Source: Chryseobacterium jejuense
GTDB taxonomy: Bacteria > Bacteroidota > Bacteroidia > Flavobacteriales > Weeksellaceae
Length of the DNA stretch: 64,000 bases
Direction of reading: 5' to 3'
NCBI RefSeq assembly: GCF_900100075.1
Contig: NZ_FNEG01000002.1
Span: forward strand, 124,001 to 188,000
How positions within the stretch are numbered: the first letter of the stretch is position 1; each line of letters begins with the position of its first letter. The position numbers were made by a program, and so were the translations under genes. Shown here piece after piece: positions 16,138 to 24,473 of the stretch. Below the pieces are notes generated by a model. The model was not told the DNA's origin and searched no databases. It saw only the letters and a program-made list of their open reading frames with translations.

Positions 16138-16908
16138 ATGAAATTTAATTTACTTCTGAGAGATACATTCTCTTTTCAAGCTGCTTTAATTGCGATTTGC
16201 TTATTCTCTGCTCAACTTTTATTTGGTCAGGACAGAATCTATGCTCACGCTCAAAGTTCTGGTGTATTTGGAGTAGCCTGCTTAGGATGCCGAGTAGATA
16301 ATCCGCTGAATGCCGTTGGAGGTAATGAAGATGATTATTCCACAATGGTATTGGGAACTGCTTTATTAGGTGGAGTTCAGCAAACATTAATTTTCCCTGA
16401 TCTTAGAGCCGACACAAGGCTTGTTGTAGGAATTGGAACGGATAACATTCCTTTATCTGTACAACTATTAAGTGGAGTAACTCTTGAAACGATGAACGGA
16501 GGAACTTCTAACGAGGACCGCAGAACGATAGACATCAGTCTTCTAAAGTTGGGAGCAACTCCTAACAGAGGTACAGTAGAATTTAAGCCTACAAAACCTT
16601 ATGATGGAATAAGAATCGGTTTAACCGGAGGGGTATTAAGCCTTGGAGGTGGATTTAGAATTTATTATGCTTATCAGGATCCATTGATTCACTTATTAGC
16701 TCATAGCCAGAATGGACAGGTAACCCTGAGCGGAAATGTTAATGTAGAAGGTTCTGAAGTTTCTTTGACTAATACTTCAGGAAAAGAAGTGTTTCGTTCA
16801 AAGCTTAGAAGCAATACATTTGATGCTAATCAACCTGGAGGAGTTTACATCATGAATCTTCAAACTAAGGAAGGAAAAACATACTCTAAGAAAGTCATTA
16901 TTAAATAA
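16138..16908 (+). CDS. secreted T9SS cargo protein, paralogue A, unknown function
   Basis: The 256-residue product has a signal peptide (to about residue 30, ending LFGQ), a beta-rich body and a C-terminal T9SS type A sorting domain (about 195-256, with GSEVSLTNTSGKEVF and GVYIMNLQTKEGKTYSKKVIIK). It should cross the outer membrane and be surface-attached or released. The mature start has GVACLGCRVDNPLNA, a CxxC pair also seen in the next gene. The two proteins align along their whole length. I chose ATG 16138 over a TTG at 16105, which overlaps the promoter. The function of the body domain is unknown. Confidence 0.82.
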   Translation: MKFNLLLRDTFSFQAALIAICLFSAQLLFGQDRIYAHAQSSGVFGVACLGCRVDNPLNAVGGNEDDYSTMVLGTALLGGVQQTLIFPDLRADTRLVVGIGTDNIPLSVQLLSGVTLETMNGGTSNEDRRTIDISLLKLGATPNRGTVEFKPTKPYDGIRIGLTGGVLSLGGGFRIYYAYQDPLIHLLAHSQNGQVTLSGNVNVEGSEVSLTNTSGKEVFRSKLRSNTFDANQPGGVYIMNLQTKEGKTYSKKVIIK

Positions 16909-16921
16909 ATGATAAACATAG

Positions 16922-16957
16922 AAAAAGCGGCAGTCTTTAAAAAGGCTGCCGCTTTTT
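16922..16957 (+). terminator. terminator of paralogue A
   Basis: AAAAAGCGGCAG pairs with CTGCCGCTTTTT and a T run follows. Its core (GCGGCAG/CTGCCGC) is the same as in the terminator of paralogue B. Confidence 0.9.
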
Positions 16958-17111
16958 TATGCTTAAAAGAACGACATATATTAATTTATCATTAATAAAA
17001 ACAGTTTATATAAATTAAATATTAGCATATCACAAAAAAATGAAATAAATTATTTAACATAATCATTTTATTTATAAATTTACAAAAAACTAAAAATCAA
17101 AATTTTAATAT

Positions 17112-17891
17112 ATGAAAACTAATTTATTATTGAGTCCACGCAGTATTAAGACTGCTATTTTTGCTTCTTTATTGTTTCTAGCAAGCAACATGTCATTTGC
17201 ACAAATTGTAAAATATTATGCAAATGCCCAAGCGAATCAGGTATACGGCGTATGTATAGGCTGTGGAGTTCTAAATCCATTGAATGCAATTGGTCCTAAC
17301 GAGAGTGACTATTCCGTTCTACAGGTATCCATTGGCTTACTAGCCCGTACTGAACAGACATTAATTTTCCCTAACAGTACTTACACCAACAAATTGGTGA
17401 TTGGTATTGGTTCTAACGGAACTCCTCTAAGTGCACAAGTATTAGGGGGTGTATCTATTGAGACATTCAACGGAAATGTTTCTAACAATGATTACCAAAA
17501 CTTAAACAATGACATTTTAAAGCTTGGGGCTGGTGATCCAAGTAAAGGTGAAATTGAACTTACCATGAACAAGCCTTATGACCGTATTAAGATCAATGTA
17601 AATGGTGGATTATTGAGTTTAGGTGGAGAGTTTAGAGTATATTACGGATACCAATACAGAGATCCTTTCATTAGTTTTATGGCTCACGGCCAAAATGGTC
17701 AGGTTACTCTGGATAAAAACTTAAAAGTAGAAGGTTCGGAGGTTACTCTGATCAACACTTCCGGAAAAGAAGTATTCAGCACCAAATTAAATTCCAATAC
17801 GTTTGAAACCAACCAGCCTGAAGGTTTATACATTATAAAACTTCAGACTAAGGATGGAAAAACACATTCAAGTAAGGTTTTACTTAAATAA
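17112..17891 (+). CDS. secreted T9SS cargo protein, paralogue B, unknown function
   Basis: This is a 259-residue sister of the preceding gene: signal peptide (about 1-30, ending SFAQ), the same conserved start (GVCIGCGVLNPLNAIGPNESDYS), a body of beta strands and a T9SS type A sorting domain (about 198-259, ending THSSKVLLK). The shared CxxC and NPLNA.G.NE.DYS block points to a common fold. Its own 200-base upstream region and terminator indicate separate transcription. Tandem duplication of a cell-surface protein is the simplest reading; role unknown. Confidence 0.82.
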   Translation: MKTNLLLSPRSIKTAIFASLLFLASNMSFAQIVKYYANAQANQVYGVCIGCGVLNPLNAIGPNESDYSVLQVSIGLLARTEQTLIFPNSTYTNKLVIGIGSNGTPLSAQVLGGVSIETFNGNVSNNDYQNLNNDILKLGAGDPSKGEIELTMNKPYDRIKINVNGGLLSLGGEFRVYYGYQYRDPFISFMAHGQNGQVTLDKNLKVEGSEVTLINTSGKEVFSTKLNSNTFETNQPEGLYIIKLQTKDGKTHSSKVLLK

Positions 17892-17910
17892 ATAATTAAA
17901 CATGCCAGAG

Positions 17911-17940
17911 GCGGCAGGCTTAAAAAAGCCTGCCGCTTTT
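17911..17940 (+). terminator. terminator of paralogue B
   Basis: Perfect 11-bp stem GCGGCAGGCTT/AAGCCTGCCGC (17911-17921 with 17926-17936), then a T run. Confidence 0.93.
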
Positions 17941-18122
17941 TTTATTTATATCTATCCTCAAAACTAATCCTTCAAATATTTTACTAAAAAAATAAGACAG
18001 GTTACATAAAACCTGCCTTATCCACACTTGTGTACAATTTAAAATAGACTTGTGATGTTAAACCAAAACTGTTTTAAGATTTCTAGTGCCCAAACAAATA
18101 TTAATAGGAATGTTAACTTTTT

Positions 18123-19484
18123 TTACTGCATCATCCATGCTACTGCATTGGCATATAAAATACTGTTGTAAACTACAGATGAAGCTGATGTTCCGGTACC
18201 AAACTTGGTTTTTGGGATTGGTTTTCCGGATGCATCTACTCCTGCCGGATAGGATGCTGCTGAAGCGTCATTTACTGCTCCAAGTGGAAATCCACCATCT
18301 CCCCAAAAGAATAATTTGTATGTTTTATGGATGAAACCAACCATCTGACCATTGTTTGTGGATAAAATATCGACATTGGAGCTGTTGATATTAGCATTGG
18401 TATAAGAACTGGAATCGTCATTATCATCTCCCACCAAATTTCCTCTTGCATCTCCAAACGGACCATTAAGGATAGGATGGCTAAGATTGGCTATCTGTTT
18501 AACAAGACCTGTTCCAGTAGCCGCATTATTAGTAGTTGTACCACCAAAGATTTGGTTTAGTAACTGGTTCGGTTGTGCCTGCTGTAAAAAGATCATCGCC
18601 CGTCCTCCTTTATCAAGATAATCTTTAAGTGCTACAGCATCTGCTGCATTGGAGGAATAATCCCAAGTAAAAATAATCATATATGGATTATATGTAGCAA
18701 TGTTTGCAGCAAGTTTTCCCTGTGTAGTTCCTACTGTTTTAATATCAAATCCTTGTGATGGAACGGTTCCCGTAGGACCAAAGTTTGCTGACGACTGTAA
18801 TATTGTGGTAGGAGCTGTTGTATTTCCCGGATTAGGTGTATACATTCCGCCTCCTAAAGATAAAATCATTCTTTTGGGAATCACTCCTGCACTTACATTC
18901 GCAGAAAAACTACAAGACTGGCCTGCAATATTTATGGTAAATGATGCAGTTCCTGAAGATGATGGATTTCCTGAAATATTGAGGGAAATACTTCCGTTTC
19001 CATTCGCTAATGTTCCTGCACCTGCTGAGGCTATAAGACCTGAAACTCCCGAAGAGGCCGCTGATATACCTGGGTAAGATTGGCCTGTTGCATTGGTATA
19101 ATTAATGACTTTAGTCCCATTTGCCTGAGTTCCCGCAGTAAAAGTCCCACTAAGAGTACCGCTGGAACAGTCTAAAGTAAAACCGGGGCCAGGTGTAGGA
19201 CCACATTGATCACATAGACAATTGGACCATCCTGTGGGCTTGAATACCCTTACACAACTTAATGTGGAGTCATACATAATTGTTCCTATAGCAATATCTC
19301 CTCCTTTTGGGGTAATCATGTTTTTAGGATCTGAATTGGTAGGAAGAACCAACCCCATATTATTGGTGGTTTCTTTATTGATGTCTAACGCACCCCTGGG
19401 GTTGGCCGTACCTATACCTACCTGAGAGAATAAGATATTCGCAAAGAATATCAAGGGTAATAAATAATTTTTTCTGTTTTTCAT
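18123..19484 (-). CDS. secreted glycine/serine-rich protein with VGIGT motif, unknown function
   Basis: From ATG 19484 the product has 453 residues: a signal peptide (about 1-21, ending ILFSQ), then VGIGTANPRGALDINKE, a motif common at the start of Bacteroidota fibre-like surface proteins. A cysteine pair (CLCDQC) and a low-complexity Ser/Gly/Ala region (about 110-200) follow, and then a domain of about 220 residues with YNPYMIIFTWDYSS and LKDYLDKGGRAMIFLQQ. That part looks like a Rossmann-type, ThuA-like fold, but I cannot confirm it. The frame extends upstream to 19574, yet only the inner ATG gives a signal peptide. No T9SS tail is visible. Confidence 0.7.
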   Translation of the reverse strand: MKNRKNYLLPLIFFANILFSQVGIGTANPRGALDINKETTNNMGLVLPTNSDPKNMITPKGGDIAIGTIMYDSTLSCVRVFKPTGWSNCLCDQCGPTPGPGFTLDCSSGTLSGTFTAGTQANGTKVINYTNATGQSYPGISAASSGVSGLIASAGAGTLANGNGSISLNISGNPSSSGTASFTINIAGQSCSFSANVSAGVIPKRMILSLGGGMYTPNPGNTTAPTTILQSSANFGPTGTVPSQGFDIKTVGTTQGKLAANIATYNPYMIIFTWDYSSNAADAVALKDYLDKGGRAMIFLQQAQPNQLLNQIFGGTTTNNAATGTGLVKQIANLSHPILNGPFGDARGNLVGDDNDDSSSYTNANINSSNVDILSTNNGQMVGFIHKTYKLFFWGDGGFPLGAVNDASAASYPAGVDASGKPIPKTKFGTGTSASSVVYNSILYANAVAWMMQ

Positions 19485-19736
19485 TTGGTTTGATTTTGTA
19501 GCAAAAGTATATTTTCGGTACCCCGACCTCCAAAAATAGATATACGCCTTATATACAACAGTTACAATATCCATCGTACTCCAGACACTCTACATGTCTT
19601 CTACACCCTCAATAACCGAAAGGGCGCAACCCTTGTATTTTTCATCATCAACGCTCTATAAGTTTTTGAATAAATACTTAAAATTTTCATCTTTTTTTGG
19701 CAACACTAAAAAAAACATGTCCGATTTGGTCAAAAC

Positions 19737-19761
19737 AAAACCCGGCCAGAAATTGGCCGGG
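19737..19761 (-). terminator. terminator of the B12-uptake operon
   Basis: CCCGGCCA/TGGCCGGG (19741-19748 with 19754-19761) followed on the minus strand by a T-rich run; it lies 33 bases beyond the stop of the last operon gene. Confidence 0.85.
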
Positions 19762-19793
19762 TCAGAGTGAAACAAAAATTAGCTATGCTAAAA

Positions 19794-22070
19794 TTAATTT
19801 TTAATCAGTTTTTGCTGGTATACAGCTTTGTCAGTTGTAGCTTTTAGGATATACATTCCTTTTTGTAACATGCTTACATTTACCTGCCCATTATTGTACT
19901 GGGTATTGATAAGTTTTCCTGTAACATCATAAATAGCAACATGAATCACTTTTTCCTGTGTTTTGATATACAGAATATCCGTAACAGGGTTTGGATAAAT
20001 GCTAAATTCAATCTTTTTAACCTCAGCTGTTGCTAATGTAGAAGTAGTACTGTTTACTTTAAGTGTTCTTTCCACTACTTTACCGTTTGAATTGAAGCTG
20101 ATGACAATATCAGCTGTTCCTGAACCTATTGGAGTAAGTGTTAATTCTTCATTGGTATTAATTTCTGCAGAAACTACCGATGGATTACTATTTGACTTCA
20201 CAGATTTTACAATAGATGCTCCAAAACTGTCTTCATCAGAAACCAATGTTTTCAGATCAATAGCTGTAGTACCTGTTGCTGTAACCTGTGACGGAAAAGT
20301 GCTGCTTACTACAGGAGCTGTATTATCAGGGAACACAGCCAATGCAGGGAACCAATAGTAATCATTTAAGATTTTAGTATCAATAAGAGCTCCGCTTGTA
20401 TTAAATGTATGGATCCAGTTCTTTTGGAAATGTGCTCCATATCCGCTTTCTGTAGTATTAAGAATAAGATTTCCTGTAGAAGGATTTACACGAAGTGCTG
20501 CACCGTAAGGAATCTGCTTAAAGTTTCCTGTTTGCCCGGGAAGGGTAATAAATGTTTCATTAAAGACTTTAGTTGTAACATCAAATCTTACAATTTGGTT
20601 TCCGGCGTTAAAACCAGATCCTGCTTTAATCCAGTATAAAGTATTCTCTGTATTACTTGCCGTAAAGCTTCCGGCATTCCAGGCACCCCATGAATCTGAA
20701 TATTTAGATGTAGGAATACTAAAATCCTGAACGGTAAGTGTTGCAGCATCAATATTAGTCAGTTTTTGATTCTGAATAGCCCAAACACTTCCGTCTTTTG
20801 CCTGAACAATAGAACTAAAAGCTCCTGCAATTGTTGTAACTACAGTATCAGTATTAGGATCAATTACTAAAATTCCTGCAGTTTGTTTCACGGCAAAAAC
20901 ATATTTTGAAGTACGGATCATATTTCCGATTTGCCCTGAATACTGGCTTCCACCACCTGTTCCTGCAATCAGGCTTCCAACCTGAAGGTTATCAATATCA
21001 AACAGATAAATTCCGTTAGAGGCTCCGATATATCCTTTATGCTGATTTACACCAAGGAATGATCTTCCGTCTCCGTTTCCAATATTATTAAAGGTTGCAA
21101 TTTTCTGCATGGTCTGAGCATTGGCTACTACCAATCTTCCACCTGGTGTATACTGCGTGTCTCCTCCGTCAGCAGCCTGCTTAGACACAAAATAGAATTT
21201 GTCTCCATAGATTGTTCCATACTGTGTAGTCGCTCCAAAAGCGTGATTATTGTTAGCGTTACTATAAACACGATAGTTGATCTGACCGTTATTATTTATA
21301 AAGTTAACCGAGCCATTGGTATGCCCGAACCACTCTTCATTAACCATAAAGAATCCATCAGTAAAATTCGTAGAACTTACATAAGGAGAAACAGGTGTCA
21401 TTGTAGAGGATATTTCAGGTGATCCAGACATTGGGCTATAGTTCCACACATCCCATGCTCCGTTTTCAAGGATACGAGAACTAGCTCCTACTCCTGAAAA
21501 TCCGAAATCAGCATCTGTTGGATTTTTCACCCAGTAGGACCAGAAACCATTATACCAGCCAGACATCCAGTGATCGTTAGTATCCTTTGCAGTATATTCA
21601 TCAAAGTCATATTGGGTAGTCTTCACAATACCGTCTAAAGGATATAGAGGATATGCTGCATTATTGTTTTTGATTAAAGCATTTGAATCCTGCCCATTCA
21701 GATCAAACCCCATACCTCCTACCGCAGTTCCGAACTGAGTTCCCGGATACAGTAAAGTAAAGAATCTTTTATCTGCTTTGGCAATGGCTTTCAGCATATC
21801 TTCTCCAGTGGCATTTCCATCCCATCTGAATCCCCAAACCAGGGCGTCAGGATTTTTACTATCATTCCATTGTACTACAAATGCAGCCTGATTGGAACCT
21901 GTTCCCACCCAATACTGGATATCAGAAAAGCTGATATTCGCGGTAACATTTGTGGTGGTTAATGGGGTATTTCCAGAAATATCATTCCGGGGTACCCCCT
22001 GTACTTTTATCTGAGCATTCGTAAAAAATGCAAACAGAAAAAGTAGAGTAAAAAGGTAAAACTTTTTCAT
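19794..22070 (-). CDS. T9SS-sorted surface protein with beta-propeller, B12 locus
   Basis: The 758-residue secreted protein has a signal peptide (1-19), an N-terminal domain (about 45-200, with YWVGTGSNQAAFVVQW and DALVWGFRWDG), a YncE/DUF5074-like propeller (about 270-570, with repeated VANAQTMQKIATF, LFDIDNLQVGSL and VIDPNTDTVVTTI blades), an Ig-like stretch (about 580-680) and a T9SS type A sorting domain (about 690-758, IYPNPVTDILYI, YILKATTDKAVYQQKLIKN). It is the last gene of the riboswitch-led operon, 30 bases after the preceding stop. By context it should bind or pass on corrinoids at the cell surface. The ligand is inferred from position, not from residues. Confidence 0.85.
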   Translation of the reverse strand: MKKFYLFTLLFLFAFFTNAQIKVQGVPRNDISGNTPLTTTNVTANISFSDIQYWVGTGSNQAAFVVQWNDSKNPDALVWGFRWDGNATGEDMLKAIAKADKRFFTLLYPGTQFGTAVGGMGFDLNGQDSNALIKNNNAAYPLYPLDGIVKTTQYDFDEYTAKDTNDHWMSGWYNGFWSYWVKNPTDADFGFSGVGASSRILENGAWDVWNYSPMSGSPEISSTMTPVSPYVSSTNFTDGFFMVNEEWFGHTNGSVNFINNNGQINYRVYSNANNNHAFGATTQYGTIYGDKFYFVSKQAADGGDTQYTPGGRLVVANAQTMQKIATFNNIGNGDGRSFLGVNQHKGYIGASNGIYLFDIDNLQVGSLIAGTGGGSQYSGQIGNMIRTSKYVFAVKQTAGILVIDPNTDTVVTTIAGAFSSIVQAKDGSVWAIQNQKLTNIDAATLTVQDFSIPTSKYSDSWGAWNAGSFTASNTENTLYWIKAGSGFNAGNQIVRFDVTTKVFNETFITLPGQTGNFKQIPYGAALRVNPSTGNLILNTTESGYGAHFQKNWIHTFNTSGALIDTKILNDYYWFPALAVFPDNTAPVVSSTFPSQVTATGTTAIDLKTLVSDEDSFGASIVKSVKSNSNPSVVSAEINTNEELTLTPIGSGTADIVISFNSNGKVVERTLKVNSTTSTLATAEVKKIEFSIYPNPVTDILYIKTQEKVIHVAIYDVTGKLINTQYNNGQVNVSMLQKGMYILKATTDKAVYQQKLIKN

Positions 22071-22100
22071 TTTTATTAATTTAAAGATATTATAGGTTGA

Positions 22101-23321
22101 TTATTTTTTTAAATGTAAATCGTAAGCTCCGGCTACTTCTGTAGAAACTTCACCCAGCCAGCCTGCTTCCTGATTGATTCCTGTATATACTTTTACAAAA
22201 TCAATTCCCGGTAGTTTTACATACTTCCCGTTTCTGTCAACAGCCCAGGCAATATCAATATTAGAAGCTTCATCATTGTTTGGGGCATTATCTGCATATC
22301 CAAAATCATAAGACTTACCTACCCAATAGGTTCCTGTTCCACTTTGATCGTAAAAGTTATCTTTAAGTCTTGTCCCTGTAAAGCCATAAGATGCATTGGC
22401 AAACCATAATGGATAATAACTTTGTGAGTGGAAAGTATTCTTTGTTTTGAATCCTGTATTTCCAAGATTATCCTGCCATTTTATATATTCTATATCAGTC
22501 TGCCATCCACTATTACCCGGAACGGGTGCTTTATTTTCATCGGGTTTGAAGTAAGTAATATTGTAGTCTTTTATCGTTGTATTTTTAAAATACTCACTCC
22601 CTGCAATCTCATACCATTCATTATCATCGGGTTTTCCATTTTTGTTTTTGTCATAAGCCACCATAATGATTCCCGGCTCACAATTTCCTGAGCGGGGATC
22701 GTTGGCTGCATTTCCAAAAAATGCATTCCCAAGAACTTTAAAGTCTCTCCCTTCCAGATTAGGAATAGTATGATCAAAACCAAACACTACATAACCACCA
22801 AAACCACCAAGACTTACCATCGCCGGATTTGATCCTACCAGATAGCTGTTGGCTTTTTTAATCATATCTGTTTCGGTATTTCCCTGTTCAAACTCTGGAA
22901 TTTCGTTCATAAACTGACCAACAGCCGGATGGAAATCAAATACTTTAGAAATGTATTTACTCAGCGTTACAGCTTCCTTCGTTACTTTGATTTTAGAATG
23001 AAATACTTTATCAGTTCCCACCTTTAATGTCAAAGGATAGGTCGCGGTTTTGGTACTGATGAATTCCAGTTCAGAATTTTCGGAAATAATTGAATCTTTA
23101 ATACTCCAGGTAATTTTTCCGGAAATATTGGTAGGGATGTTCAATACTCTGAAACGTTCAATGGTATAAGCCGTATCTAATTTAAATGCTGGTGGTATTA
23201 CTTCCGGATCAACAGGAACCGGTGCTACAACCTCATCATCACTTTGGCAAGCGGCAATTATTCCTGCAAAGAGCAGGGATAAAAGTCCTGTCTTTAAATA
23301 ATTAAGCGTTCTTTTATTCAT
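22101..23321 (-). CDS. surface lipoprotein of the B12 locus
   Basis: The 406-residue lipoprotein has its lipobox at AGIIAAC (Cys about 25). A short Ig/PKD-like domain (about 40-115, with ITWSIKDSI and YPLTLKVG) is followed by a larger beta-rich domain (about 120-406) containing SLGGFGGYVVFGFDHTIPN, a DKNKNGKPDDNEWYEI stretch that looks like a calcium-binding loop, and FWVGKSYDFGYAD-like aromatic strands. Similar lipoproteins occur in Bacteroidota btu loci. Its place between the BtuG-like gene and the T9SS propeller gene, all behind a cobalamin riboswitch, suggests corrinoid binding or transfer. Direct evidence of a binding site is lacking. Confidence 0.78.
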   Translation of the reverse strand: MNKRTLNYLKTGLLSLLFAGIIAACQSDDEVVAPVPVDPEVIPPAFKLDTAYTIERFRVLNIPTNISGKITWSIKDSIISENSELEFISTKTATYPLTLKVGTDKVFHSKIKVTKEAVTLSKYISKVFDFHPAVGQFMNEIPEFEQGNTETDMIKKANSYLVGSNPAMVSLGGFGGYVVFGFDHTIPNLEGRDFKVLGNAFFGNAANDPRSGNCEPGIIMVAYDKNKNGKPDDNEWYEIAGSEYFKNTTIKDYNITYFKPDENKAPVPGNSGWQTDIEYIKWQDNLGNTGFKTKNTFHSQSYYPLWFANASYGFTGTRLKDNFYDQSGTGTYWVGKSYDFGYADNAPNNDEASNIDIAWAVDRNGKYVKLPGIDFVKVYTGINQEAGWLGEVSTEVAGAYDLHLKK

Positions 23322-23336
23322 GTTTATCAGTTTTGT

Positions 23337-24473
23337 TTAATTATATAAAAAGGCAAAATGGGCAGGGATATTTCCCCCTTCAGTTTTCCATTTAAAATGT
23401 CCGTTTTTATCAAAGCAGTATACAAATCCCATGGAAACATAGTTTCGGGCGTCTGTCATATAAATGTCTTCTGTAATTGGGTTTACTGCAATTCCGTATG
23501 GAGTTTTAATAATGTCTTCATACTCTTTGTCAATAATTCTGTTGGAAATGACCTGTTCCGTTTTTACATCAATGATCCCAAATGTTTTTACGTAGGCATG
23601 GGTATTATAGTTGAATTCATTGCCGTAGTAATACAGCTTATCATTCACGATGGTCATTTCACTTACAGCAATGTGAAAATCTTTTTTAATAGTGCCTGTT
23701 GCTGCATCTACCAGATATAAATTGGAAGGAACGTTATAGTAATCTCCTCTTGAGCTTACATACAGATCTCCATAATTGTCCTTTTTAAGACGGTGAAGAT
23801 TGATGGCTACATCAATTTTTTTCTTTTCAGTAAAAGTGTTCAGATCAATTACTGAAACGGTTTTATCATAATTCGGAACCATATATCCTCCGGAATTAGC
23901 TACAAATAACTGATTTCCTACAATTTCCATTTCTTCTGGCTGATATCCAACTGTTGCAGTACGTTGAATAGTAAGGGATAAAGTATCTATTTCTGCTACT
24001 TTTCCTTTGGGAGCCAGCGGGTTGATATCCACAGGACCAGCATAACTGCTCGCATAGGCTTTCCCATCTTTAAAGGTCATGTATCTGCAATTCTGTAAAT
24101 AAATAGACTTGATATGTTTAGCTGTTTTAGCTTCCAGAACTTCAATGGTATTGGAAACATTCACTACAATGTACATCTTGCTGCCATAAATTTTAATATC
24201 ATTTCCTACATCTCCCAATTCTTTCAAAACATTGGGGTTAATTTCGGAATAGATATTCCTGAAATAGGTTCCTTTGGTGTAATCAAAGAAATCAAGGGTG
24301 CATTTATTACTTCCCATATTTCCTTCATTCAATACGTAGAATCCTTTTATGGTGTTTTTTTCAACGGGGTTAAGTCCTTCCACTACTTCCATAGGAATGA
24401 TCGTGTCATCAGTACGACAGGAAGTAAGGGCAATGAATACAAAAAATAAAAAAAACAGATTTAGCTTCTTCAT
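23337..24473 (-). CDS. BtuG-like beta-propeller surface lipoprotein
   Basis: The 378-residue lipoprotein (FIALTSC lipobox, Cys about 19) folds, by pattern, as a YncE/DUF5074-type propeller: repeats such as IKIYGSKMYIVVNVSNTIEVLEAKT, MEIVGNQLFVANSG and MTIVNDKLYYYGNE. In Bacteroides, BtuG is a propeller lipoprotein that sits on top of BtuB and catches cobalamin with very high affinity. The same role is likely here because the gene directly follows the BtuB-like receptor with an ATGA overlap (24470-24473) and lies in a cobalamin-riboswitch operon. Confidence 0.85.
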   Translation of the reverse strand: MKKLNLFFLFFVFIALTSCRTDDTIIPMEVVEGLNPVEKNTIKGFYVLNEGNMGSNKCTLDFFDYTKGTYFRNIYSEINPNVLKELGDVGNDIKIYGSKMYIVVNVSNTIEVLEAKTAKHIKSIYLQNCRYMTFKDGKAYASSYAGPVDINPLAPKGKVAEIDTLSLTIQRTATVGYQPEEMEIVGNQLFVANSGGYMVPNYDKTVSVIDLNTFTEKKKIDVAINLHRLKKDNYGDLYVSSRGDYYNVPSNLYLVDAATGTIKKDFHIAVSEMTIVNDKLYYYGNEFNYNTHAYVKTFGIIDVKTEQVISNRIIDKEYEDIIKTPYGIAVNPITEDIYMTDARNYVSMGFVYCFDKNGHFKWKTEGGNIPAHFAFLYN

